Part shown: positions 44,883-53,923 of the stretch, one piece after another | Numbering within the stretch: position 1 is the first letter of the stretch | Layout of the letters: the number at the start of each line of letters is the position of its first letter | DNA from: G965205525 sp965205525 | GTDB lineage: Bacteria; Pseudomonadota; Gammaproteobacteria; JABABF01 | Assembly (NCBI GenBank): GCA_965205525.1 | Contig: OZ242171.1 | Span: 1,116,001-1,180,000, forward strand | DNA length: 64,000 nt | Direction of reading: 5' to 3' | Position numbers and translations under genes: made by a program | Notes under the pieces: generated by a model | Seen by the model: the letters and a program-made list of their open reading frames with translations, nothing else | Database searches by the model: none | Told to the model about the DNA's origin: nothing

Positions 44883-45556
44883 CGGCTCTCCAGCGCGATG
44901 CCGCTCGGTTGGGCATGGGGGGCCAAGGTGTATTCCGGTTTCTCCACCTGCTCAGTTTTCCAGCTGCGTGAGACCCAGATGAGCAGGCCGATAATGAAGA
45001 AAGCGCTCGGGGACAGCAGCAGCAGGTTGACGGGCTGGTACCAGCCCCCCTCGGTCGCCAGGGGCAGCACTTGGATGCCCAGCAGGCGGCCAGCACCGAA
45101 CAGCTCCCGAATGAAGGCGACCAGGATGAGAAGCAGACTGTAGCCGAGGCCGTTGCCGAGGCCATCCACCAGACTCGGCAGAGGCGGATTTTTCATCGCG
45201 TAGGCCTCGGCGCGCCCCATGATGATGCAGTTGGTGATGATCAGACCGACAAAGACCGACAGCTGCTTGCTGATCTCGTAAACCGTCGCCTTGAGCACCT
45301 GGTCCACCACGATCACCAGGGAGGAGATGATGGTCATCTGCACGATGATGCGGATGCTGGAGGGAATGTGGTGGCGTATCAGGGACACGGACAGGTTGGA
45401 CAGACCTGCCACTGCAGTCAGCGCTGCACACATCACCAAGGTGGGCTTGAGACTCGTGGTAACCGCCAGCGCCGAGCAGATGCCGAGGATCTGCAGGGTG
45501 ATGGGATTGTTATCCACAATCGGCTCCAGCAATACTTTCTTCAAGTTGGCGGCCAT
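44879..45556 (-). CDS. nqrD: Na+-NQR subunit D
   Basis: Six-helix membrane subunit, 225 residues. NPITLQILGICSALAVTTSL near the start and VGLIITNCIIMGRAEAYAMKN near 105 carry the conserved Cys that pair with those of NqrE. It starts three bases after nqrC. Confidence 0.96.
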   Translation of the reverse strand: MAANLKKVLLEPIVDNNPITLQILGICSALAVTTSLKPTLVMCAALTAVAGLSNLSVSLIRHHIPSSIRIIVQMTIISSLVIVVDQVLKATVYEISKQLSVFVGLIITNCIIMGRAEAYAMKNPPLPSLVDGLGNGLGYSLLLILVAFIRELFGAGRLLGIQVLPLATEGGWYQPVNLLLLSPSAFFIIGLLIWVSRSWKTEQVEKPEYTLAPHAQPSGIALESR

Positions 45557-45559
45557 AGT

Positions 45560-46363
45560 TCAAGCCCTCCCGGACAGCAGATTGACAAGAAAAGGACCGA
45601 AGCCTTCAGACCCCAGCCAGTATTCCAGCAGACGGCTGACGCCGCGGCTGGTGAGGGTGGCCCCCGACAGGCCATCCACCTGGTGCCGGGCATCAGGACC
45701 AGAGACGGAGGCCGGACCCTTGGTTACCGCAAGGGCTACTTCACGCCCGTAGCCGCTGGGGCTGTACAGCTTCTTGCCCCGCCACAGGGCCTTCCACCGG
45801 GGGTTGTCCACCTCGCCCCCCAGGCCCGGGGTCTCCCCGTGGGCGTAGAAACCGAGGCCGGCGACGGTGTTGCCGTCCCCTTCCAAGGCGAGAAAGCCGT
45901 GCAAAGTGGACCACAGGCCATAGCCGCGCACCGGCAGAATGATACGCTTCAGCTGCCCCTCTTCTTCTACAAGATACACCAAGGCATAGCTCTCCCGACG
46001 GCGGATGCCGGCGATATCCTCCTTCGCGTCCAGGGGCTGGGACAGGGCCGGGTCCCGGGTGGCCTGCAGGGCTTCGTATTTTTCTGCATCGGGCACCCCT
46101 GGACCGGGGGCGGCAAAGCGGCCGGTGTTTAAATCCACCAGGCGAGGCTCTACCCGGGCGGCGGCGGCGACCACTTCATCCCGGCTGGCCCTGGCGGGCA
46201 GCAGGCCGGCGGCGGCGAGCATGTTGCGCTGGCGATCAATGGCGCGGTTTTTCTCCTGGGCGGCGCGCAGACTAACCGCCGCCCCGGATACCACCACGGA
46301 GCAGACCACGCATACCGCCAGCGCCACCCGGAAGACCTGGCCGATGCTCTCCCGCTCAGACAC
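45560..46363 (-). CDS. nqrC: Na+-NQR subunit C
   Basis: Membrane-anchored periplasmic flavoprotein. The GTG start at 46363 overlaps the nqrB stop by eight bases, has GGAGG upstream and gives 267 residues; a longer open frame to 46408 runs inside nqrB and is unlikely. One N-terminal helix (10-30) is present. The FMN attachment site is the perfect DGLSGATLTSRGV near residue 223, modified by ApbE. Confidence 0.95.
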   Translation of the reverse strand: MSERESIGQVFRVALAVCVVCSVVVSGAAVSLRAAQEKNRAIDRQRNMLAAAGLLPARASRDEVVAAAARVEPRLVDLNTGRFAAPGPGVPDAEKYEALQATRDPALSQPLDAKEDIAGIRRRESYALVYLVEEEGQLKRIILPVRGYGLWSTLHGFLALEGDGNTVAGLGFYAHGETPGLGGEVDNPRWKALWRGKKLYSPSGYGREVALAVTKGPASVSGPDARHQVDGLSGATLTSRGVSRLLEYWLGSEGFGPFLVNLLSGRA

Positions 46364-47555
46364 GGCGCTCCCTCCGGCGAATGTTGGCCTGCACGACGAA
46401 ATGGTCAATCAGCCCGGCAAAGCAGTTGGCAAATAGGATCGCCAGCATCATGCCCTCCGGAAAGGCCGGGTTCGCCGCCCGGATGAGGACTGCCATGATG
46501 CCGATGAGAGCGCCGTAAAACCACTTGCCGGTATTTGTCATCGCCGCCGACACCGGCTCGGTGGCCATGAACATAAGGCCGAAGGCATAGCCGCCGAGCA
46601 CCATGTGCCAGTGCCAGGGCATGGCATAGATAGTGCCCTCATCCCCCGCAAGGTTAAACAGGAGCGAAAGCCCTATCGTGCCCAGGAGCACCCCCGCCAC
46701 GATGCGCCAGGAGGCGATGCCGGTGAGCAGCAGCAATGCACCGCCGAGCAGTATGGCAAAGGCGGAGGTCTCGCCGATAGAGCCATGCATGCTGCCGAAA
46801 AAGGCATCCATCCAGCTCAGCTGGGCCCGCACCGCTTGCATGCCCTCGGCGGCGGCAACGGATAAGGGGGTGGCAGCGGTATAGCCATCCACCACAGTCC
46901 AAACCCCATCGCCGGACAGCTCCGCCGGGTAGGCGAAATAGAGAAACGCGCGCCCGGCCAGGGCCGGGTTGAGGAAGTTCTTGCCGGTGCCGCCGAAGAC
47001 CTCCTTGCCGATGACCACCCCGAAGCTAATCCCCAGGGCCGCCTGCCACAGGGGCAGCGCGGGGGGACAGCTGAGCGCAAACAGGATGGAGGTGACAAAA
47101 AAGCCCTCGTTGATCTCGTGCCCTCGACGGATGGCAAAGAGCACTTCCCAGAAGCCGCCGACCACAAAGGCCACCAAATAGATCGGCAGGAAATAGATGG
47201 CGCCGTGCCACAGGCAGTCCCACAGGCTGTCCGGACTATAGCCAGCTAAGAGCTCGATGGCGAAACCGCGCCAGCCGGGGTCGGCGGGCAGGCCGGTGGC
47301 CGCCAGCACCAGATTGGCCTGGTGCCCGACGTTGTACATGCCGTAAAACATGGCCGGGAAAGTGGCCAGCCACACCGTGATCATGATGCGCTTCAGATCT
47401 ACGCCGTCGCGCACATAGGGAACGCCCCGGGTCACCTTGCCCGGGGTGTAGAAAATGGTGTCCACCGCCTCGTAGAGGGGGTGCCACTTAGCCAGCGGTG
47501 CACCCGGGCGGAAAGATTCACCGATGCGGTCCAGCAGGCGGCGCAGGGGTTTCAC
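46356..47555 (-). CDS. nqrB: Na+-NQR subunit B
   Basis: Main sodium-translocating membrane subunit, 399 residues with about ten hydrophobic segments. LNPALAGRAFLYFAYP near 195 is typical. The expected FMN-threonine site reads DGYTAATPL near residue 230, where most family members have DxxSGAT; the acceptor Thr is kept. It follows nqrA by two bases. Confidence 0.96.
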   Translation of the reverse strand: MKPLRRLLDRIGESFRPGAPLAKWHPLYEAVDTIFYTPGKVTRGVPYVRDGVDLKRIMITVWLATFPAMFYGMYNVGHQANLVLAATGLPADPGWRGFAIELLAGYSPDSLWDCLWHGAIYFLPIYLVAFVVGGFWEVLFAIRRGHEINEGFFVTSILFALSCPPALPLWQAALGISFGVVIGKEVFGGTGKNFLNPALAGRAFLYFAYPAELSGDGVWTVVDGYTAATPLSVAAAEGMQAVRAQLSWMDAFFGSMHGSIGETSAFAILLGGALLLLTGIASWRIVAGVLLGTIGLSLLFNLAGDEGTIYAMPWHWHMVLGGYAFGLMFMATEPVSAAMTNTGKWFYGALIGIMAVLIRAANPAFPEGMMLAILFANCFAGLIDHFVVQANIRRRERRV

Positions 47556-47557
47556 GC

Positions 47558-48919
47558 TCAGCCCTCCTTTTCTATGCGCGTCAAGTGCTCGCGCAGGATT
47601 GGACCGTACTCGTACTTGCCCGAGCAGACGTAGGCGCAGAGCGCCAGGTCCTCCTCCTCCAGCTCCAGGCAGCCCATCTGCCGGCTCATCGCCGTATCCC
47701 CCGCCACCAGGTAGCGCAGCAGGTGGGTGGGAAGAATATCCAGAGGCATGACGCGCTCAAAGTTGCCGGTGGGCACCATCGCGCGCTCGCTGCCGTTGGC
47801 AGAGGTGGTGAAGAACAGCTTCCGGGATTTGGCAAACCAGCGGGACAGGTAGATGCCCATGGAGGAATGGCGATGCCAACCCGGGCTGAGCCAGCCGAAT
47901 AGCTCCCGTTGCCGCCCCTCCTCCAGCACCGTAACCTGACTGTGGCGGCGGCCGAGAAAAGCTAGTGCGCCCTCGGCGTGATGGCCTGACAGAACCGAGC
48001 CGGAGAGCAGACGGTTGTCGCCGGCAAGGGTCTGTCCGGCACACAAATCTTCAAGATCTGCGCCTAAACGAGTGCGTACCAGGCGCGGACGCTCCACCTG
48101 AGGACCGGCCAGGGCCACCACCCGCTCGGTGGGCAGACAGCCGGTCAAGAGCAACTGGCCGATGGCGATGACATCCGGGCTGGCGATAGTCCAGACAGTT
48201 TTTTGCAGCCCCACCGGGTCCAGGAAATGAATGTGGGTGCCCGCCAGCCCCGCCGGATGGGGACCGGCAAACTCCTCCACCCGAAGCTCTGCTGCGTCCG
48301 GCAGCGGCAGCTGCATCCCCGGTGCCTTGCACAGATACACCGGTCGCCCCGCCGCCAGACGGCAGAGGGCCGTGAGACCAGCGCGAAACTCCTCCGGACG
48401 CGCGCCGATAATCACCGCCGGGTCTGCCGCTAAGGGATTGGTATCCATGGCATTGATAAACAGCGAATGGGGGCTGCTGCCCGGAGCCGGCACCTTGCCG
48501 TAGGGACGGGTGCGCAGCACTGTCCACAGCCCGGATTCAGCAAGGATAGCCCGCAGGCGCTCCGGCTCTGCCGTGGACAGAGATTCCGGTTCCGAGATAG
48601 GAAAAGATGCCGCCTGGGTGCGCTCTGCCTCCGGGTCTATTTCAATCACCACCGATAAAAGTACCCGCCGGGCACCACGATTAATGGCCCGGACAGTGCC
48701 CGCCGCCGGAGCGGTATAACACACCTTTGCCTCCCTGCGCTCGCCAAACAAGGTCTGTCCCAGCCGCACGCGCTCGCCAACCTGCACCGCCATGGCAGGC
48801 CTGAGACCGGGATAGTCCGGACCTAAAAGCGCCACGCTCTGCACTGGCGAGATGTCTTCAATATGCTGCTTAGGGGCACCTGCAATAGGCAGGTCTAAGC
48901 CACGCTTAATGCGGATCAT
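47558..48919 (-). CDS. nqrA: Na+-NQR subunit A
   Basis: Peripheral subunit of the ubiquinone-reducing Na+ pump, 453 residues. Starts MIRIKRGLDLPIAGAP; RYLVAGDTAMSRQMGCLELEEEDLALCAYVCSGKYEYGPILRE near the end is highly characteristic. First gene of nqrABCDEF-apbE-nqrM. No clear promoter was identified; the upstream 200 bases are a remnant of a glycosyltransferase-like gene. Confidence 0.97.
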   Translation of the reverse strand: MIRIKRGLDLPIAGAPKQHIEDISPVQSVALLGPDYPGLRPAMAVQVGERVRLGQTLFGERREAKVCYTAPAAGTVRAINRGARRVLLSVVIEIDPEAERTQAASFPISEPESLSTAEPERLRAILAESGLWTVLRTRPYGKVPAPGSSPHSLFINAMDTNPLAADPAVIIGARPEEFRAGLTALCRLAAGRPVYLCKAPGMQLPLPDAAELRVEEFAGPHPAGLAGTHIHFLDPVGLQKTVWTIASPDVIAIGQLLLTGCLPTERVVALAGPQVERPRLVRTRLGADLEDLCAGQTLAGDNRLLSGSVLSGHHAEGALAFLGRRHSQVTVLEEGRQRELFGWLSPGWHRHSSMGIYLSRWFAKSRKLFFTTSANGSERAMVPTGNFERVMPLDILPTHLLRYLVAGDTAMSRQMGCLELEEEDLALCAYVCSGKYEYGPILREHLTRIEKEG

Positions 48920-48949
48920 GTATCCATCTTCACCTTATGCCGCTGGACC

Positions 48950-49200
48950 GGAGATTCGCCAAGACAGCGATGAACCGACTGCATACAGGCGACCCCGGGC
49001 AATATCGTGTTAAGTATAGCGCAAGCGACGATGGGCCTCTGATCGGCGACAGTAATTATCGCCTCATTGAATATTACCTTTCCCACCACATAAAGCAGGT
49101 GGTTATCAACATCCTCTCTTCTTCCCTCTGCGGATGTCCGTTTTTCCAACTCGGGAAAATCAAAATACTGGCATACCTTGCAGCAGGGTTTTATCAGAAA
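48950..49200 (-). pseudogene. degenerate 3' fragment of a glycosyltransferase-like gene (older copy)
   Basis: Reads VDNHLLYVVGKVIFNEA on the minus strand, matching VDNHLLYQVEKIIFKAA of the genes at 49390-50620 and 50667-51881. Similarity covers roughly the codons for residues 330-385, with several indels. No start or complete domain remains. Confidence 0.7.
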
Positions 49201-49216
49201 TTCGCCACTTCGCTCT

Positions 49217-49402
49217 CTATGTCAAAGGACAGCTAAATACGCTTTCGCAGCAGCCTGTAGTCATATCCTTCCTCCCTCCCCCCTCCTTCTGCTCATGGGG
49301 AAGGTCAAAATTTATTGCTTCCATAAATTCATGCAAGTTGGTTCTATCAGCACTCCTGCTGTGAAATCGGTATTTTGCTGCTTTGAATATTATCTTCTCC
49401 AC
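49217..49402 (-). pseudogene. 3'-end fragment of a glycosyltransferase-like gene (recent copy)
   Basis: Encodes EKIIFKAAKYRFHSRS, RTNLHEFMEAINFDLPHEQK, almost the same as the ends of the two neighbouring genes. It overlaps the end of the next gene by 13 bases, so the tandem unit joins directly onto it. The ATG at 49402 is an internal Met-like position, not a true start. Confidence 0.8.
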
Positions 49403-50620
49403 TTGAACAGTTTGTAGTCATATCCTTCCTTCCTCCCTCTCTCCTCCTTCTGCTTATGGGGAAGGTCAAAATTTATCCCTTCCATAAATTTATCCATGTT
49501 AGTTCTATTAGGACCCCTGCTGTGAAATCGGTATTTTGCTGCTTTGAATATTATCTTCTCCACTTGATAGAGAAGGTGGTTATCTACATTCGGTTCCCCG
49601 TCGGCGGCAGACACCAGCCTTTCCAATTCCAAGAAATCAAAAAACTGATAGGTTTTGTAATACTTCTTTAAGGGGCTATAAAGACTGCGGTCCTTTTCAT
49701 CGGTCATGATATAGACAGGAAGAGTATTCGGCAGATCGGAAGAGCGCAAAATATGCAGGACATTTTCTACAGAGGTGCCTTTAGAAAAGGTTAACCTATG
49801 CTTATGATGCAGCACATCATTCCGTCTCAAGTGCATAGCAATAAAAGGTTTTTCAATTCTATCTAGCACCATGCTGGCAATCCTCTCAGCTTTCTTTGAA
49901 TACGGAATTATAATATGGTATTTCTCGTGCGCAATTGCATAAGAAGGGAATAGCTTACGCCAATGGTCGCTGACGCTGTCTGTTGGCCTGACAACAAGGG
50001 AATATTTCTCGTTTTGCTCTGGCGTAATATCTGCCGGCTTCCTGAGCACAAGAATATCTTCCTTTGCAATTGGCTGCGAGAGAAATTTATCATAAGAAAT
50101 TAACTCAATAGCTCGGCCTGCGCTGTCGGCGCCCCTCTCCTTTGCACGCACGCTGGCAAGATCAATATAATCCTCCCACCTGTAGTTACGCCAAATGCCA
50201 TGATTATGAACAGGTTCAAAAATGGGGCGCAAGATTACAGGCACTCTGCCGAGTAAATGTGCATCTAAGAGCAGGCACTGCAAGTTGAAAAGGCTGTGGT
50301 CCAGCCCAGCGATAGGCATGAACGGAAAGTAGAGAAGGTAGCGCCGCTCTCTCCCGCTGCCAGAAGAATGCCTGTCAGGGCTGCCACCACTGCCGAAAAG
50401 ATAATTTTTTATGTCGTTGACAGTAGAAAACTGCAGGAATATCTGATATGTCATGTAATACAGGACCCCGGTTCTGCCTGTCTCGCAGGAATAAAAATAA
50501 TTGTATTCTGAGAAAGCTGAAGGGCATGCAATACAGCAATATCCGAACCAAGAATAAAAATGCTCGGCGAGTGCGTTCGTTTCTGTACTCAAAAGAGGGC
50601 CGCGGGATACGGATTTTCAT
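49390..50620 (-). pseudogene. O-fucosyltransferase-like glycosyltransferase, frameshifted
   Basis: Paralogue of the gene at 50667-51881. From ATG 50620 the frame reads MKIRIPRPSFEYRNERTRR and then FLRIQLFLFLRDRQNRG; two bases are missing at about 50465 relative to the paralogue, and the rest (VLYYMTYQIF onward) lies in another frame to 49390. Motifs: GLDHSLFNLQCLLLDAHLLGRVPVIL near 110, AMHLRRNDV near 260, and VYIMTDEKD near 310, the pattern of GDP-fucose O-fucosyltransferases and related GT-B enzymes. Without the frameshift it would be about 410 residues. Start of the second frame at 50592 does not give a sensible N-terminus. AT-rich relative to the chromosome. Confidence 0.75.
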
Positions 50621-50666
50621 ACATTCATCGTTGACAGAGGGAAAAGAAGGACAGATAAATACGCTT

Positions 50667-51881
50667 TCATAGAAGGCTGTAGTCATATCCTTTCCCCTCT
50701 CTCTCCTCCTCCTTCTCATGGGGAAGGTCAAAATTTATTTCTTCCAGAAATTTATCCATGTTAGTTCTATACTCTTTCCTGCTGTGAAATCGGTATTTTG
50801 CTGCTTTGAATATTATCTTCTCCACTTGATAGAGAAGGTGGTTATCTACATTCTGTTCCCCGTCGGCGGCAGACACCAGCCTTTCCAATTCCAAGAAATC
50901 AAAAAACTGATAGGTTTTGTAATACTTCTTTAAGGGACTATAAAAACTGCGATCTTTTTCATCGGTCATGATATAGACAGGAAGAGTATTCGGCAGGTCG
51001 GAAGAGCGCAAGGCATGCAGGACGTTTTCTACAGAGGTGCCTTCAGCAAAAACTTGCCTATGCCAATCAAACAGCGTATCCTTCCGTCTCAAGTGCATAG
51101 TAATAAAAGGTTTTTCAATTCTGTCTAGCACCGTGCTGGCAATCCTCTCAGCTTTCTTTGAATACGGCATCATAATATGGTATTTCTCGTGCGCAATTGC
51201 ATAAGAAGGGAATAGCTCATTCCAATGGTTGCTGACGCTGTCCGTTGACCTGATAACAAGGGAATATTTCTTGTTTTGCTCTGGCGTAATATCTGCCGGC
51301 TTCCTGAGCACAAGAATATCTTCCTTTGCAATTGGCTGCGAGAGAAACTTATCATAAGAAATTAACTCGATAGATTGGTCTGCGTTGTCGGCGTCCCTCT
51401 CCTTTGCACGCACGCTGGCAAGATCAATATAATCCTCCCACCTGTAGTTACGCCAAATGTCATAATTATGAAAAGGGTTAAAAATGGGGTGCAAGATTAC
51501 AGGCACTCTGCCGAGGAAATGTGCCTCTAAGAGCAGGCACCGCAAGTTGCGAAGGCAGTGGTCCAGCCCAGCCATAGGTATGAACGGAAAGTAGAGAAGG
51601 TAGCGCTGCTCTTTCCCGCTGCCAGAAGAATGCCTGTCAGGGCTGCCACCACTGCCGAAAAGATAATTTTTTATGTCGTTGGCAGTAGAAAGCCGCAAGA
51701 ATTCAGGATAGGCCAGGTAATACAGGAGGCCTCGGGTCTGCCTGTCTTGCAGGAATAAAAATAATTGCATTCTGAGAAAGCTGAAGGGCATGCAATACAG
51801 CAATATCTGAACCAAGAATGCAAGTGCTCGGCGAGTGCGTAAGTGTCTGTAAGTGAAAGGGTGCCGCCGGGGGATTTTCAT
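50667..51881 (-). CDS. O-fucosyltransferase-like glycosyltransferase
   Basis: 404 residues, AT-rich. A hydrophobic N-terminal segment (LAFLVQILLYCMPFSFLRMQLFLFL, about 19-43) may be a membrane anchor. GLDHCLRNLRCLLLEAHFLGRVPVIL near 112 resembles the GG-x-N/Q donor-side loop of fucosyltransferases, and TMHLRRKDTL near 265 the HxRRxD motif; VYIMTDEKDRSFY near 315 completes the pattern. It overlaps the preceding cysM by four bases (ATGA). Likely decorates a surface glycan; donor sugar and acceptor are unknown, and the family assignment is by motif only. Confidence 0.65.
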   Translation of the reverse strand: MKIPRRHPFTYRHLRTRRALAFLVQILLYCMPFSFLRMQLFLFLQDRQTRGLLYYLAYPEFLRLSTANDIKNYLFGSGGSPDRHSSGSGKEQRYLLYFPFIPMAGLDHCLRNLRCLLLEAHFLGRVPVILHPIFNPFHNYDIWRNYRWEDYIDLASVRAKERDADNADQSIELISYDKFLSQPIAKEDILVLRKPADITPEQNKKYSLVIRSTDSVSNHWNELFPSYAIAHEKYHIMMPYSKKAERIASTVLDRIEKPFITMHLRRKDTLFDWHRQVFAEGTSVENVLHALRSSDLPNTLPVYIMTDEKDRSFYSPLKKYYKTYQFFDFLELERLVSAADGEQNVDNHLLYQVEKIIFKAAKYRFHSRKEYRTNMDKFLEEINFDLPHEKEEEREGKGYDYSLL

Positions 51882-52783
51882 ATATTCACCGCCGGCAGAG
51901 GAAAAAGCCCAGTGGAGAGATAGCGGTCACCCCGGTCGCAGGCGATGGTGACAACTACCCTGCCCCGCTCTTCCCGTGCCACCTGCAATGCCCCAGCCAC
52001 CGCGCTGCCAGAGGACATGCCCGCTAAAATCCCCTCTTTTGCCGACAGTGCCCTGGCGGTTTCTTTAGATTCTTCCAAGCTGATATCCAAAATGCGATCT
52101 ACCTGGCGCCGGTCAAAGATTTTCGGCAGGCACTGTGACGGCCAGCGCAAAATACCCGCGATGTTCTCCCCCTCCCGAGGCTGCAAGCCGACAACGCTTA
52201 CTTCCGGATTCTGCTCCTTCAGGTAGCGGGATACGCCCATCACGGTGCCGGTAGTACCCATCGCGCTGACGAAATGAGTAATGCGCCCCTCGGTCTGCTG
52301 CCAGATTTCCGGCCCGGTGCCTTCATAGTGAGCCTGGGGATTGTCCGCATTGGTAAATTGGTCCAGCACCCGGCCCCGGCCGGCCTGCTGCATCTCCAAT
52401 GCCAAGTCCCGGGCCTCCTCCATGCCGCCCTCCCGGCTCACCTCCACCAGCTCCGCCCCGTAGGCGGCAATTGCCTGCTTGCGCTCGGTACTCATGTGCT
52501 CCGGCATGATCAAGATCAGACGATAGCCTTTGACCGCTGCCGCCATCGCCAAAGCAATGCCGGCATTGCCGCTGCTCGCTTCAATCAACACATCGCCAGG
52601 CTGTACTTCACCGCGCTTTTCTGCCTGTGCAAGCATGCTGAGCGCCGGGCGATCCTTGCCCGAACCTGCCGGGTTGTTCCCTTCCAGCTTGACCAGCACA
52701 GTGCTGCCGGAACCCTCCGCCATGCGCTGCAGACGCACCAGCGGCGTATTGCCGATGCAGGACTCAATCGTGGGGAAATTCAT
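51878..52783 (-). CDS. cysteine synthase B paralogue with altered loop
   Basis: Second, downstream copy of CysM (301 residues from ATG 52783; a 17-residue upstream extension to 52834 is possible). It is very similar to the copy at 52835-53734, but the PLP-lysine motif reads NPAGSGKDRPA instead of NPAGSVKDRPA, and the substrate loop TSGNTG is SSGNAG (Ser70, Ala74). Lys43, which binds PLP, is kept. The changed Thr residues normally contact the substrate carboxylate, so activity or specificity may differ. Upstream of a glycosyltransferase-like gene with a four-base overlap. Confidence 0.85.
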   Translation of the reverse strand: MNFPTIESCIGNTPLVRLQRMAEGSGSTVLVKLEGNNPAGSGKDRPALSMLAQAEKRGEVQPGDVLIEASSGNAGIALAMAAAVKGYRLILIMPEHMSTERKQAIAAYGAELVEVSREGGMEEARDLALEMQQAGRGRVLDQFTNADNPQAHYEGTGPEIWQQTEGRITHFVSAMGTTGTVMGVSRYLKEQNPEVSVVGLQPREGENIAGILRWPSQCLPKIFDRRQVDRILDISLEESKETARALSAKEGILAGMSSGSAVAGALQVAREERGRVVVTIACDRGDRYLSTGLFPLPAVNI

Positions 52784-52834
52784 TGTCAGCTGCCCATGGG
52801 CGGTGCAAAGGCCGGGATGCAAATTTTCATGCAT

Positions 52835-53734
52835 TCACTGCCCCGGCAGCGCAAACAGCCCGGTGGAGAGATAGCGGTCACCCCGGTCACAGGCAATGGT
52901 GACCACTATTCTGCCCGGTTCTTCACGTGCTACCTGCAGTGCCCCGCTCACCGCTCCCCCGGAGGAGACCCCGGCAAGAATTCCCTCTTTCGCCGCCAAG
53001 GCCCTAGCAGTATTTTCAGACGATTCCAAGCTGATATCCAAGATGCGATCTACACGGCTTTGCTCGTAAATTTTTGGCAGGTATTCCGACGGCCAGCGAC
53101 GGATGCCCGCAATATTCTCCCCCTCCCGGGGCTGCAAGCCGACAATGGAAACCTCCGAATTTTGCTCTTTCAGATAGCGGGATACCCCCATCACGGTGCC
53201 AGTAGTGCCCATCGCGCTGACGAAATGCGTAATTCTGCCTTCGGTCTGCTGCCAGATTTCCGGTCCGGTGCCCTGGTAGTGGGCTTCGGGATTGTCCAGA
53301 TTGGCAAACTGGTCTAACACCCGTCCTTTTCCAGATCGCTCCAGCTCTAAGGCCAGGTCCCGGGCTTCCTCCATGCCTCCCTCTCGGCTCACCTCCACCA
53401 GCTCTGCCCCGTAGGCAGCCATCACCTGCTTGCGCTCGGCACTCATGTGCTCTGGCATGATCAGCACTAGGTGATAGCCCTTGATCGTCGCTGCCATCGC
53501 CAGCGCAATTCCGGTATTGCCGCTGGTTGCCTCAATCAGGGTATCCCCCGGGCTTATTTCGCCGCGCTCCTCGGCCCGTGCGATCATACTGAAAGCAGGG
53601 CGATCCTTGACCGAACCAGCCGGATTGTCTCCTTCCAGCTTGACTAGCACTGTGCTGCCGGAACCTTCCGCCAAGCGCTGCAGACGCACCAGAGGCGTAT
53701 TGCCAATGCAAGCCTCAATAGTAGGAAAATCCAT
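52835..53734 (-). CDS. cysM: cysteine synthase B
   Basis: PLP enzyme making cysteine (or S-sulfocysteine) from O-acetylserine and sulfide (or thiosulfate). 299 residues from ATG 53734. PLP lysine in NPAGSVKDRPA (Lys43), substrate loop ATSGNTG (69-75), PLP phosphate loop GTTGTVMGVSRYLKEQ near 175, and GLQPREGENIAGIRRWPSEYLP near 205 as in E. coli CysM; the end CDRGDRYLSTGLF is diagnostic. Followed at once by a diverged paralogue. Confidence 0.95.
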   Translation of the reverse strand: MDFPTIEACIGNTPLVRLQRLAEGSGSTVLVKLEGDNPAGSVKDRPAFSMIARAEERGEISPGDTLIEATSGNTGIALAMAATIKGYHLVLIMPEHMSAERKQVMAAYGAELVEVSREGGMEEARDLALELERSGKGRVLDQFANLDNPEAHYQGTGPEIWQQTEGRITHFVSAMGTTGTVMGVSRYLKEQNSEVSIVGLQPREGENIAGIRRWPSEYLPKIYEQSRVDRILDISLESSENTARALAAKEGILAGVSSGGAVSGALQVAREEPGRIVVTIACDRGDRYLSTGLFALPGQ

Positions 53735-53923
53735 GGTGAAATATGCCCATACATTAAGATTTTAATTATAAGGCATGGCCCGCCCCCCCTTGGCAGACCA
53801 CCAGGGAAGGTAAACCAGGCACTCTGGGTTCTCTCGCAGAGCACTGCGAAACGCCACCCTCATTAAGCACTATCCAGACCTGCAGACCATGCAAGAAAAA
53901 CAGGGCTGTTCACCCGCTGCCCA
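53735..53923. other. spacer between cysM and glycosyltransferase-like gene
   Basis: 189 bases without a supported gene. A short frame on the minus strand is a shadow of the cysM start. Confidence 0.3.
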
